In this document: in pieces, positions 6,423 to 15,700 of the stretch
How positions within the stretch are numbered: the stretch's first letter is position 1
Layout of the letters: each line of letters begins with the position of its first letter
NCBI GenBank assembly: GCA_937898635.1
Contig: CALEJW010000134.1
Span: forward strand, 1-19,775
Direction of reading: 5' to 3'
DNA length: 19,775 nt
Source: an uncultured Pseudomonadota bacterium
GTDB lineage: Bacteria > Pseudomonadota > Gammaproteobacteria > Burkholderiales > Usitatibacteraceae
Notes under the pieces: model-generated
Told to the model about the DNA's origin: nothing
Database searches by the model: none
The model's input: only the letters and a program-made list of their open reading frames with translations
Made by a program: the position numbers and the translations under genes

Positions 6423-7316
6423 CTATCCTGAGGTCCCCGTGGCGAGGAGCCGGGCCGCCTCGAGCCGCCCGTCGCGCACCGTGGCCACGCCGACGAACTC
6501 TCCTCCGGGGCCGAAGACCGCCCTCTCCCCCGCCGGCCAGTCCGGTGCGGCTTCGAGCACCTGGCCGTTTCGGATGGCCCAGGCTTCCCGCTCGCCCAGG
6601 TCGGTCCGGGGCAGGGTTCGCACGAGCACTTCCACGGGCAGCAGCCGGGACCGGGCCGCTTCGGGCCCGAGGGCGTCGAGTTCCTCCAGCCCGATCGCCT
6701 CCCCGATCCCGAATCCCCCGGTGGCCGTCCGGCGCAGGCCGGTGAGATAGGCGCCGCAGCCTAGTCGTGAGCCGATCTCCTGGGCCAGGACCCTAATATA
6801 GGTTCCCTTCGAGCATTTCACCGAAATTACGAGATTTTCGCCGGAGAACTCCACAACTTCCAGGTGGCCAATGTGAACCGGGCGTGGAGCGCGCTCCACT
6901 TCCCTACCCTGCCTCGCCAGGTCGTAAAGCCTCTGTCCACCCATGCGGACCGCCGAATGCATGGGGGGAATCTGCGTCGAAAAGCCCGTTAACTCCCGCG
7001 AAACCGCTTGTATCTCCGCAAGGCCAGCCTTTACAGGTCCGGCCGTCGAAATTGCCCCTTCCGTGTCGCCCGTCGTGGAAACGGCGCCCAGGCGAAGGGT
7101 GGCGAGGTAGCTCTTGTCGGCGTCGATGAGGAACCGCGAGAACTTCGTGGCTTCCCCGAACACCAGTGGCAGCAATCCCGTGGCGAAGGGGTCGAGGGTC
7201 CCGGTATGGCCCGCCTTCCGGGCGCCGAGGGCCCTTTTCGCGAGGGCCAGCGCACGCGTGGAGGTGATGCCCGCCGGCTTGTCGACGAGGAGGACCCCGT
7301 CCGGACCGCCGGCCAC
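6423..7316 (-). CDS. truB: tRNA pseudouridine(55) synthase TruB
   Basis: A 297-residue TruB that makes pseudouridine 55 in the T-loop of elongator tRNAs. DGVLLVDKPAGITS (6-19) and GHTGTLDPFATGLLP (36-50) are diagnostic, with catalytic Asp D42. The family motif KCSKGTYIRVLAQEIG lies mid-protein, and a C-terminal PUA-like region follows (GQVLEAAPDWPAGERAVF). The start is GTG, only 10 bases after the rbfA stop and without a clear ribosome binding site, so translation is probably coupled. It ends in TAG just ahead of the rpsO promoter; no terminator with a T-run is seen. Confidence 0.97.
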   Translation of the reverse strand: MAGGPDGVLLVDKPAGITSTRALALAKRALGARKAGHTGTLDPFATGLLPLVFGEATKFSRFLIDADKSYLATLRLGAVSTTGDTEGAISTAGPVKAGLAEIQAVSRELTGFSTQIPPMHSAVRMGGQRLYDLARQGREVERAPRPVHIGHLEVVEFSGENLVISVKCSKGTYIRVLAQEIGSRLGCGAYLTGLRRTATGGFGIGEAIGLEELDALGPEAARSRLLPVEVLVRTLPRTDLGEREAWAIRNGQVLEAAPDWPAGERAVFGPGGEFVGVATVRDGRLEAARLLATGTSG

Positions 7317-7326
7317 GCGGCGAGCC

Positions 7327-7704
7327 TCAGCCGGCGGGTCGCCGGCGGCGCGGGGCCGGCGGCGGGGCGACGGCCTCGTCGATCAGCCGCGAAAGGCGCA
7401 CTCCCCGCTCGATCGACTCGTCGAACGCGAAGTGCAGCTCGGGGACCGTCCGGGTCGACAGCCGGTGGGCGAGCCCCGCGCGCAGGAAGCCGGCAGCCCG
7501 CGCTAGGCCCTCGCCGCAAGCCTCGGCCTCCCCGGCCGGCCCGAGGGTCGTGAAGTAGACCTTCGCATGGGACTGGTCGCCCGAGAGCTCCACGCCGGTG
7601 ATCGTGACGAGCTTCACGCGCGGGTCGCGCAACTCCTGGCGCACGAGCTCCGAGAGTTCGCGCTGGATCTGCTCGGCGATCCGGGCGAGGCGAGCCGTGC
7701 CCAT
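7327..7704 (-). CDS. rbfA: 30S ribosome-binding factor RbfA
   Basis: A 125-residue KH-fold protein needed for late 30S maturation and 16S rRNA 5' processing. It begins MGTARLARIAEQIQRELSEL with LRDPRVKLVTITGVELS, VYFTTLG and the C-terminal signature RTVPELHFAFDESIERGVRLSRLID. The tail is Pro/Arg-rich. Its ATG lies 25 nt after the infB stop and it ends 10 nt before truB, all in one apparent operon. Confidence 0.97.
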   Translation of the reverse strand: MGTARLARIAEQIQRELSELVRQELRDPRVKLVTITGVELSGDQSHAKVYFTTLGPAGEAEACGEGLARAAGFLRAGLAHRLSTRTVPELHFAFDESIERGVRLSRLIDEAVAPPPAPRRRRPAG

Positions 7705-7729
7705 GGGCGGTCCGGTTCCCGGCGCCCGC

Positions 7730-10381
7730 TCAGGCGAGCGTCCTCGCCACCTCGACGACCTCGAAGACCTCGAGCTGGTCGCCGACCTGGAGGTCGTTGT
7801 AGCCCTTCAGGGACAGGCCGCACTCGAAACCCGCCTTGACTTCCTTCACGTCGTCCTTGAAGCGCTTGAGCGAATCGAGCTCCCCGGTGTGCACGACCAC
7901 GCCGGCGCGCACCAGGCGCACGGAGGCGCCCCGCTTCGCCAGGCCCTCGGTCACCATGCAGCCGGCGACGGTGCCCACCTTGGAGATCTTGAAGACGTTT
8001 CGCACCTCGACCACGCCGAGGATGGTCTCCTTGCGCTCCGGGGCGAGCATGCCGTTGATCGCCGCCTTCAGGTCGTCCACCGCCTCGTAGATGATGTTGT
8101 AGTAGCGGATGTCCACGCCGGAGTGCTCCGCGAGCTTCCTCGCGGCCGCGTCGGCCCGGGCGTTGAAGCCGAGCACCACGGCCTTCGAGGCGAGCGCGAG
8201 GTTCACGTCGGACTCCGTGATCCCGCCGACGCCGGTGTGGATGATGTTCACCTTGACCTCGTCGGTCGAGAGCTTGGTGAGCGCGTGGGCGAGGCCCTCG
8301 TAGGAGCCCTGGACGTCGGCCTTGATGATGAGCGCGAGCGACTTCGCGGGCCCGCCCTCGGACATCTGCTCGAGGGCGTTCTCGAGCTTGGCCGCCTGCT
8401 GCTTGGCGAGTTTCACGTCGCGGAACTTGCCCTGGCGGAAGAGCGCGATCTCGCGCGCCTTGCGTTCGTCGTTGAGCACCAGCATGTCGTCGCCGGCCCG
8501 CGGCACTTCCTGCAGGCCCTGGATCTCGACGGGGATCGCGGGACCGGCTTCCGAGACGGCCTTGCCGTCCTCGTCGGTCATGGCGCGCACGCGGCCGAAC
8601 ACCGCGCCGGCGAGGACGTTGTCGCCTTTCTTGAGCGTGCCCGACTTCACGAGCACCGTCGCCACCGGGCCGCGGCCCTTGTCCAGCCGTGCCTCGATCA
8701 CCATGCCCCGGGCGGGAGCGTTGACGACGGCCCGCAGCTCGAGCACCTCGGCCTGGAGCTGGATCGCCTCGAGCAGGCGGTCGATCCCCTGGCCGGTCTT
8801 CGCGGAGAGCTCGATGAACTGCGTGTCGCCGCCGAACTCCTCGGGCACCACGCCGTGCGCGAGCAGCTCCTGCTTGATGCGCTGCGGGTTGGCCTCGGGC
8901 TTGTCGATCTTGTTGAGCGCCACGACGATGGGCACCTTGGCCGCCTTGGCGTGGTTGATCGCCTCCACCGTCTGCGGCATGACGCCGTCGTCCGCCGCCA
9001 CCACGAGGATCACGAGGTCCGTGATCTGGCTGCCGCGCGCGCGCATCGCCGTGAAGGCCTCGTGGCCCGGCGTGTCGAGGAAGGTGACGACGCCGCGCGG
9101 CGTCTTCACGTGGTAGGCGCCGATGTGCTGGGTGATGCCGCCCGCCTCGCCGACCGCCACGCGGGCCTTGCGGATCGAGTCGAGGAGCGAGGTCTTGCCG
9201 TGGTCGACGTGGCCCATGACGGTCACGACCGGCGGACGCGTCTCGCTCACCTGGCCCGCCTCGCCTTCCGCGGTGGCGGTGAGGAAGGCCTCCGGATCGT
9301 CGAGCTTCGCGAGCTTGGCCGTGTGCCCCATCTCCTGCACGACGATCATCGCCGTTTCCTGGTCGAGGACCTGGTTGATCGTGACCATGGTGCCCATCTT
9401 CATCATCGTCTTGATGACCTCGGCGGCCTTCACCGACATCTTGTGCGCGAGGTCGCCCACGGTGATCGTCTCGGGCACGAGGACCTCGATCACCTTCGGC
9501 TCCACCGGCGCGCTGTAGGAGGACTGCGCGTCCTCGTCGCGGTGGCGCGAGCCGCGCGCGCCCGCGCGCCAGCCGCCGCGCCCGCCGCCCGCGTCGCCGC
9601 GGGTCTTCATGGTGCGGCGCTTCGCCATCTCGTCGGACCACGACGTGGTGGGCCGCGCGGGCTTCTTCACCGCCTTCTTCTCGGGCGTCTTGAGGGCGGC
9701 GGGCCGGTGCAGCGTGCCCTCGCTCGCGGGGGCCGCCGCGGGCGCCTTCGCGTCCGCCTCGGCCGGGGCCTCGGCCTTCACCTCGACCAGGACGGGCGCC
9801 TCGGCCTCGGTGGCCGGTTCCTCGCCCTTCTTGCGGATGACCCGCTTCTTCTTCGGAGCCTCGCCCTCGGCGGGCGGGGGCGCGACGGCGGCGGCCGCCG
9901 CCGCAGCTTCGGCCTCTTCCTTCTTGGTCCTGGCCTTCTTGGTCTTCGACTGCGCGTCGGCCGCCTGGCGGGCGGCGAGCTCGGACTGGCGGCGCGCCTC
10001 TTCCTCGCGCTTCTTCGCCTCGTCCAGGTCGATGATGGGCGCCGCCGGGGCCGCCGGCTTCTCGACTTCCACCGCCTCGGGCTTGTCCACCTTCACGAAG
10101 GTGCGCTTCTTGCGGACCTCGACCTGGATCGTGCGCGCCTTGCCCGTGGAGTCGGCGCGCTTGATCTCCGTGGTCTGCTTGCGCGTGAGCGTGATCTTCT
10201 TCTTCTCTTCCTTGTGGCCGTGCACCTCGCGCAGGTAGTCGAGCAGGCGCGTCTTGTCCTGCTCGGTCACGGGGTCTTCCGCGGCCTTCTTCTTCACGCC
10301 GGCGGCCTGCAGCTGCTCGATGAGCCGCGGCACCGGGAGCTTGAGTTCCTCGGCGAACTGGGCGACGTTGGACTTGGCCAT
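7730..10381 (-). CDS. infB: Translation initiation factor IF-2
   Basis: An 883-residue GTPase that brings fMet-tRNA to the 30S and promotes subunit joining. It has an N-terminal IF2_N domain (1-55), a long charged Ala/Lys/Glu linker (56-295, with an Ala run near 159-165 and a Gly/Arg patch 261-280) and a second IF2_N (about 303-353). The G domain follows with GHVDHGKT (390-397), the GGITQHIGAYHV switch, DTPGH (436-440), NKID (490-493) and SAK (526-528). The two beta-barrel domains and C-terminal fMet-binding part are complete. The start ATG 10381 has GGAGGAA about 7 nt upstream. The gap to nusA is 22 nt. Confidence 0.98.
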   Translation of the reverse strand: MAKSNVAQFAEELKLPVPRLIEQLQAAGVKKKAAEDPVTEQDKTRLLDYLREVHGHKEEKKKITLTRKQTTEIKRADSTGKARTIQVEVRKKRTFVKVDKPEAVEVEKPAAPAAPIIDLDEAKKREEEARRQSELAARQAADAQSKTKKARTKKEEAEAAAAAAAVAPPPAEGEAPKKKRVIRKKGEEPATEAEAPVLVEVKAEAPAEADAKAPAAAPASEGTLHRPAALKTPEKKAVKKPARPTTSWSDEMAKRRTMKTRGDAGGGRGGWRAGARGSRHRDEDAQSSYSAPVEPKVIEVLVPETITVGDLAHKMSVKAAEVIKTMMKMGTMVTINQVLDQETAMIVVQEMGHTAKLAKLDDPEAFLTATAEGEAGQVSETRPPVVTVMGHVDHGKTSLLDSIRKARVAVGEAGGITQHIGAYHVKTPRGVVTFLDTPGHEAFTAMRARGSQITDLVILVVAADDGVMPQTVEAINHAKAAKVPIVVALNKIDKPEANPQRIKQELLAHGVVPEEFGGDTQFIELSAKTGQGIDRLLEAIQLQAEVLELRAVVNAPARGMVIEARLDKGRGPVATVLVKSGTLKKGDNVLAGAVFGRVRAMTDEDGKAVSEAGPAIPVEIQGLQEVPRAGDDMLVLNDERKAREIALFRQGKFRDVKLAKQQAAKLENALEQMSEGGPAKSLALIIKADVQGSYEGLAHALTKLSTDEVKVNIIHTGVGGITESDVNLALASKAVVLGFNARADAAARKLAEHSGVDIRYYNIIYEAVDDLKAAINGMLAPERKETILGVVEVRNVFKISKVGTVAGCMVTEGLAKRGASVRLVRAGVVVHTGELDSLKRFKDDVKEVKAGFECGLSLKGYNDLQVGDQLEVFEVVEVARTLA

Positions 10382-10403
10382 TTGCGTTTCCTCCGGGCGG
10401 CGA

Positions 10404-11891
10404 TCAGGCCTGCGCCGGCTCCTTGAACCACGGCGCGCGCGCCGTCATGATCAGCTGGCTGGCGCGCTCGGCCTCCATGCCGGTGAGCTCCGTGAGCTCC
10501 TCGGTCGCGAGGTCGGCGAGCGCATCCATCGTGGTGATGCCTTTCGAGGCGAGGAGCCTGGCGGTCTGCCCGTCCATCCCCTCCATGCTCTCGAGACTGC
10601 CGGCGGCGTCCTCCACCGTCTCCTCCTTCTTGAGTTCCTCGGTGAGCAGGGTATTCCGGGCGCGCCTGCGCAGCTCGTTGACGGTCTCCTCGTCGAAGGC
10701 CTCGATCTCGAGCATCTCGTTGATCGGAACGTAGGCGACCTCGTCGAGCGAGGTGAATCCCTCGGCCACGAGGATGTCGGCGACCTCCTCGTCGACGTCG
10801 AGCTTTTCCATGAAGAGCGAGCGCAGCGACTCCGTCTCGGCGCCCGCCTTCTCCTGGCGCTGCTCGACCGTCATGATGTTGAGCTCCCACCCGGTGAGCT
10901 GGGAGGCGAGCTTCACGTTCTGGCCGAGCTTGCCGATGGCGATCGCCTGCTGGTCCTCCTCGACCACCACGTCCATCGAGTGGCGCTCCTCGTCGACCAC
11001 GATGGAGCTCACCTCGGCCGGGGCCAGCGCGTTGATCACGAACTGCGCGGGGTCCGCGGACCAGAGGATGATGTCGACGCGTTCGCCCGCGAGCTCCTGC
11101 GTCACCGCCTGCACGCGCGAGCCGCGCATGCCCACGCAGGTGCCCACCGGGTCGATGCGCGGGTCGTTCGACTTGACGGCGATCTTGGCGCGCAGGCCGG
11201 GGTCGCGCGCCGCGGCCTTGATCTCGAGGAGGTTCTCCTCGATCTCCGGCACCTCGAGCTCGAAGAGCTTCACCAGGAAATCCGGCACGATGCGCGACAG
11301 GATGAGCTGCGGCCCGCGCGCCTGGCGGTCGATCTTGTCGATGTAGGCCCGGACGCGGTCGCCCACGCGCAGGTTCTCCTTGGGGATCAGGTGGTCGCGC
11401 GGCAGGAGCGCCTCGACGCGCCCGGACTCCACGATGAGGTTGCCGCGCTCGGCCCGCTTCACGGTGCCCGTGACCAGCGACTCGCCGCGCTCCAGGAAGT
11501 CGTTGAGGATCTGCTCGCGCTCGGCGTCCCGGATCTTCTGCAGGATCACCTGCTTGGCGGCCTGCGCCCCGATGCGGCCGAAGGTCTCGGGCTCGAGGGG
11601 CTCCTCGAACACGTCGCCCAGCTTCGCCTCGGCGTTCTCCGCCAGCGCGTCGGTGATCGCCACCTGGTGCGCGGGCTCCTCGTGTTCCTCGTCGGGAACC
11701 ACGGTCCAGCGGCGGAAGGCCTTGTACTCGCCCGTCTCGCGGTCGATCTCGACGCGAACGTCGACTTCGTCCTTGAAGCGCTTCTTCGTGGCCGAGGCGA
11801 GCGCCATCTCGAGCGCGAGGAAGACCACGTCCCTCGGGACGTTCTTCTCGCGCGAGAGCGCATCGACCAGCAACAGGATTTCCTTCGTCAT
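10404..11891 (-). CDS. nusA: Transcription termination/antitermination factor NusA
   Basis: A 495-residue NusA, the same length as in E. coli. It has an RNAP-binding N-domain (1-125), an S1 domain (about 136-200), KH1 (about 230-290, GMRGSR 254-259), KH2 (about 300-345, IGKLGQN 319-325) and two acidic C-terminal helix-hairpin-helix repeats (about 365-495). NusA binds RNA polymerase, slows it at pauses and promotes hairpin-dependent termination; with other Nus factors it supports antitermination. The start is ATG 11891 because GGAGGTG sits 7 nt upstream. The two GTG codons at 11900-11895 overlap that site and would give only a 3-residue extension. rimP ends 17 nt upstream. Confidence 0.98.
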   Translation of the reverse strand: MTKEILLLVDALSREKNVPRDVVFLALEMALASATKKRFKDEVDVRVEIDRETGEYKAFRRWTVVPDEEHEEPAHQVAITDALAENAEAKLGDVFEEPLEPETFGRIGAQAAKQVILQKIRDAEREQILNDFLERGESLVTGTVKRAERGNLIVESGRVEALLPRDHLIPKENLRVGDRVRAYIDKIDRQARGPQLILSRIVPDFLVKLFELEVPEIEENLLEIKAAARDPGLRAKIAVKSNDPRIDPVGTCVGMRGSRVQAVTQELAGERVDIILWSADPAQFVINALAPAEVSSIVVDEERHSMDVVVEEDQQAIAIGKLGQNVKLASQLTGWELNIMTVEQRQEKAGAETESLRSLFMEKLDVDEEVADILVAEGFTSLDEVAYVPINEMLEIEAFDEETVNELRRRARNTLLTEELKKEETVEDAAGSLESMEGMDGQTARLLASKGITTMDALADLATEELTELTGMEAERASQLIMTARAPWFKEPAQA

Positions 11892-11908
11892 CTCCACCAC
11901 CTCCGGCT

Positions 11909-12346
11909 TCAGACTTCCGGCACGAGCCGGGCCCGGTCGATTTCCGTCATCGCGATCGACCAGCGCTTTCCTTCCACCTCCACGAGGACCGAGCCAGCCT
12001 CGACCCCCTCGATCCTGCCTTCCAGGCGCCGCCTGCCCTCCCGGGGCAGCTTCAGGCGCAGCGATGCATCCCGTCCCGCGAACCGCGCGAAATCCTCGAG
12101 GCGCTTGAGCGGGCGGTCCAGCCCCGGCGAGGACACTTCCAGGCGCTCGTAGTCGAACCCCTCGACCTCGAACACCCGCGTCAGGTGATGGCTGACCGCG
12201 GCGCAGTCCTCCACCGTGATCCCCCCGGGCTTGTCGATGAAGACGCGCACCAGGCCGCTTCTCGACCCCTCGAGGTCGACGAGCTCGTAGCCCAGGGACT
12301 CGAGGGTCGTCCTCAACCAGTCTTCACTGCCCGAAATCGGTTTCAC
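11909..12346 (-). CDS. rimP: Ribosome maturation factor RimP
   Basis: A protein of 145 residues from the chosen GTG. It carries the family motifs LGYELVDLEGSRSG (18-31), VRVFIDKPGGITVEDCAAVS (33-52) and LEVSSPGLDRPLKRLEDFARF (69-89), and a C-terminal SH3-like domain. RimP assists 30S assembly and usually precedes nusA. Start choice is uncertain. GTG 12346 gives a normal N-terminal offset to GYEL. ATG 12373 would add nine residues (MGGSAHFLF) but sits inside the terminator hairpin and only about 14 nt from the predicted transcript start. Neither has a Shine-Dalgarno. A longer frame to 12553 would cross the promoter. Confidence 0.93.
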   Translation of the reverse strand: MKPISGSEDWLRTTLESLGYELVDLEGSRSGLVRVFIDKPGGITVEDCAAVSHHLTRVFEVEGFDYERLEVSSPGLDRPLKRLEDFARFAGRDASLRLKLPREGRRRLEGRIEGVEAGSVLVEVEGKRWSIAMTEIDRARLVPEV

Positions 12347-12350
12347 AAAC

Positions 12351-12373
12351 AAAAAATGGGCGCTGCCGCCCAT
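12351..12373 (-). terminator. Leader terminator (candidate attenuator) of the rimP-nusA-infB operon
   Basis: On the minus strand ATGGGCG-GCAG-CGCCCAT forms a perfect 7-bp stem with a 4-nt loop. The T-tract TTTTTTG follows, its first T being the last base of the stem. It sits between the predicted transcription start (about 12387) and the rimP GTG (12346). A small upstream hairpin GGTTT-CGG-AAACC (12388-12376) precedes it. It has all the elements of an intrinsic terminator within about 40 nt of the start. Confidence 0.75.
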
Positions 12374-12393
12374 CTGGTTTCCGAAACCGCAAA

Positions 12394-12402
12394 AGTATAG
12401 CA
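12394..12402 (-). promoter_or_regulatory. Extended -10 promoter of the rimP operon
   Basis: On the minus strand TGC-TATACT (12402-12394) forms an extended -10 (TGn plus hexamer). I find no good -35 at 16-18 nt, which is common when the TG extension is present. The predicted start is about 12387. Confidence 0.6.
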
Positions 12403-12548
12403 GAACTCGCGCCTGCCGGATATCCCGGGACGGGCACCTCGAACCGGCGGCGCACGGTCGAATCCGCGTCCCGGCGCCGGGACGGCGGACCCCCACCGAC
12501 CCGTACCTCGCGCCCGCCGCCAAGGATCCGGGCTTCCCGCAACGATTC

Positions 12549-12578
12549 TTCACAATCTTGCGATTTGTTCGCTAGAAT
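12549..12578 (+). promoter_or_regulatory. Promoter of the first TonB-dependent receptor
   Basis: TTCACA (12549-12554), an 18-nt spacer and TAGAAT (12573-12578). The predicted start is near 12585, giving a leader of about 113 nt. The hexamers are 4/6 and 5/6 matches, and this is the only AT-rich patch in the region. Confidence 0.5.
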
Positions 12579-12621
12579 CCGCCCACAGCCGGGCAAGGGA
12601 GGCGCGCGGGACCGAGCGGGG

Positions 12622-12701
12622 ATGCCAAAGCCCTGCCGGGCACCATGGCGAGCCGGTGTCGGGCGTTCAGGTCGAAAACCATGAAAGGGCAATCGCCATG
12701 A
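12622..12701 (+). other. Two nested short leader ORFs before the receptor
   Basis: ATG 12622 opens a 20-codon ORF (MPKPCRAPWRAGVGRSGRKP) whose TGA (12682-12684) overlaps ATG 12681. That ATG opens a 6-codon ORF (MKGQSP) whose TGA (12699-12701) overlaps the receptor ATG 12698. Both junctions are ATGA, the classic coupling arrangement, and each ORF is in a different frame. The first has only a weak purine stretch upstream, so translation is unproven. Confidence 0.3.
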
Positions 12702-15700
12702 AGAAGCAAAGCGCCGCTGCGGCCTTCCGCCGCACCGCGATCTCAATAGCCGTTGGCATGTGCATCGCGGGCGTGGTGCATGCGCAGGGTGCCGATGGGA
12801 ACATCCAGGGCAAGGCGAAGGCCGGGGCGAGCGTCACGCTGACCGCGCCCTCGGGCACGACGACCCAGTCCAGGGCGCTGCCGGACGGTTCCTTTTCGTT
12901 CTCGAAGCTGGCTCCCGGCACTTACAAGGTGTCGAGCGACGGCGTCACGAGAGACGTCATCGTGGCCGCGGGCGTCGATTCCCGGGTGAGCCTCGAGGCC
13001 GCGGCGGTCGAGAAGATCACGGTCACGGGCTCGCGCATCCGCCGCGACACCTTCAACTCGACCTCGCCGATCCAGGTGGTCACGCGCGAGGAGACGATGC
13101 TCTCCGGCTTCAACTCCACCACGGCCGCGCTGCAGTCCACGTCCGTGACGGCGGGAGCCGCCCAGATCAACAACGCCTTCGGCGGCTTCGTGACCGACGG
13201 CGGGCCCGGCGCCAACACGCTGTCGCTGCGCGGCCTGGGCGCCACCCGCACGCTGGTCCTGCTGAACGGCCGCCGGGTCGCGCCCGCCGGCTCCCGCGGC
13301 TCGGTCGGCTCGGCCGACCTGAACGTGCTCCCGAGCGCGGTCGTGGACCGCATCGAGATCCTGAAGGACGGCGCTTCCTCGATCTACGGCTCCGACGCGG
13401 TGGCGGGCGTGGTGAACATCATCACGCGCAAGAACATCGAGGGCGTCACCCTCGAGGCCCAGTACAACAACCCCGAGGACGGCGGCGGCGAGGAGAAGCG
13501 CCTTTCCGCGACCCTGGGCTACACCGGCGACCGCGGCTTCATCAGCGGGTCGTTCGAGGCCTACGACCGCAACGAGATCCGTTGGGGCGACCGGGAGTGG
13601 ATGGCCTGCCAGACCGATTATCGCCGGCTCGTGACCGGCGGCGTCCCCGGCGAATGGGGCAGCCGCGACTTCATCGACCCGCTCACCGGCCAGCCCAAGT
13701 GCTACGGCATCACCGGCACGGGCAACAACGGCGTCACGATCAACACGATCGGCACCGGCACCATTGCGGGCGTGGGCGCGGCGGGTTCCGTCGGCACCAG
13801 CTTCAACCGGTGGCGGCCGAACTCCGGCGTCTCCACGGGGCTCGTCGGCTTCGAGGGCGTGGGCGGCGGCGCGAACAGCATCAACGTCCGCGACACCTTC
13901 GATCCCAAGATGATGAACCAGTCGCTCATCTCGCCCGTCCAGGTGCGCACCGCCTTCCTGCAGGGCGCCCTCGACGTGAAGGCGCTGGGCAACGCGGAGG
14001 CCTATTTCGAGGGCCTGTTCCACAAGCGCGAGTCGAGCCAGGTCGGCTACCGCCAGCTTTCGCTGGACTACGCGCGGGGCAGCCCGCTGATTCCCGCCGG
14101 CCTCGCCGGGGTCCCGAACCTCCAGGGCGCCCCGACCGTGCTCACCTACGGCCAGCCGCTGCAGATCCGGGCCTTCATCGGCTTCGGCAACTACAACAGC
14201 GAGCAGGAAATCGACTACCACAAGATCACCGGCGGCCTGCGCGGCGACCTGCCGTGGTCCAACTGGAAGTACGACGCCAACGCGAGCTTCTCCAAGTCGA
14301 AGGCGAGCTACACGTTCGAGCAGTGGCTCACCGACCGCCTGGCGCAGAGCATGGACGTCGTGGCCGGCCCGGGCGGCACCTTCACGTGCCGCGACCCGTC
14401 GAACGGTTGCGTGGCCGCCCCGATGCTCAGCTCCGCCGTCATCGGCGGAACGCTGCCGCGGGACTGGGTGAACTGGACCTTCGTGCCCGACACCGGCAAC
14501 ACCACGTACGACGAGAAGACCGCCACGCTGAACACGACCGGCACGCTCTTCGAGCTGGCCCACGGCGACGTTCGCGGCGCGATCGGCCTCGAGTGGCGGG
14601 AAGCGAAGATCGACGACACGCCGTCGATCAACATGCAGACCTCCAACGTGTACAACTTCTCGTCGGCCGCCATCACGCGCGGCAAGGACTCCGTCAAGGA
14701 GCTCTACGGCGAAGTGGAAGTGCCGCTGCTCAGGGGCATGAGGGGCGCCGAGGAACTGGTCGTCAACCTGTCCGGCCGGTGGACCGACTACAAGTCCTAC
14801 GGCAGCGACACCACTTACAAGGCGGGCGTGCTCTACACGCCGGTCAAGTGGCTCACGTTCCGCGCCGCGCAGGGAACCTCGTACCGCGCCCCGGCGCTCT
14901 TCGAGCAGTTCCTGGGATCCACCAGCGGGTTCCTGAGCAGCCAGAACGACCCCTGCAACAACTGGGGCGCCGGCGACCCGAACTCGATCGTCGCGCAGAA
15001 CTGCGCGAGCGAGGGCCTGGCTCCCGACTTCCAGTCGACGAGCTCGGTCCGGGTCAACACGATCGGCGGGGCGGACGCCGGGCTCAAGGCGGAGACGTCG
15101 AAGAACGTCACCCTCGGCCTCGTGATCCAGCCCGAGCTGCCCACCGGCTGGGGCGACCTGTCCCTCGCGTTCGACCACTACGACATCGAAGTGGACAACG
15201 GCGTGGCGCGCGCCGGGGCTACCGCCATCCTGAGCCTCTGCTACAACGACACGGGCTTCCGCGCCGCGGGCGGCTTCTGCCGCCTGATCACGCGCGACGT
15301 GGCGGGCACCAACCGCGCGCTGACGGTCAACGACAGCTACGTCAACCTGTCCACGGACATCGTAAAGGGCTACGACGTCACGCTGCGCTATGTCCGCAAC
15401 GTGGGACCCGGCCAGCTCATCGTCAACGGCCTGGTCTCGAAGTACAAGGAACAGGCGAACAAGCTGTTCCCGGAAGACCCGCTGGAGAGCTTCAACGGCA
15501 TCATCGGCGCCCCGGACCTCACGGGCAACCTCGACGTGACCTACCGGTACAAGGGCTGGCGCTTCCGCTACGGCATGGAGTGGGTCGACAAGATGTCCAG
15601 CTACGAGTACTACGGGGAGGACCCGGCGACGAGCACCTACCAGATGGAGACGCCCAGCTACCGGCTCCACAACGCCTCGGTGCAGTACACGGGCGACAAG

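Larger units (their letters stand above)
12347..12697. other. Divergent intergenic region rimP / TonB receptor
   Basis: About 350 bases without a full-length gene. On the minus strand it holds the rimP promoter and leader terminator. On the plus strand it holds the receptor promoter (12549-12578) and a leader with two nested short ORFs. In the middle part, roughly 12403-12548, I see only GC-rich sequence with no clear element. Confidence 0.6.

Noticed and set aside
7598..10426. 942-codon open frame on the + strand opposite infB and part of rbfA
   Set aside because: Same shadow effect; composition is repetitive His/Asp/Leu/Gly and it spans the boundary of two clear genes.
12374..12553. Upstream extension of RimP
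   Set aside because: It runs through the promoter and has no family similarity; normal RimP length is reached from 12346 or 12373.
12347..12697. tRNA upstream of rimP, as in the E. coli metY operon
   Set aside because: No cloverleaf or T-loop sequence is present in the region on either strand.
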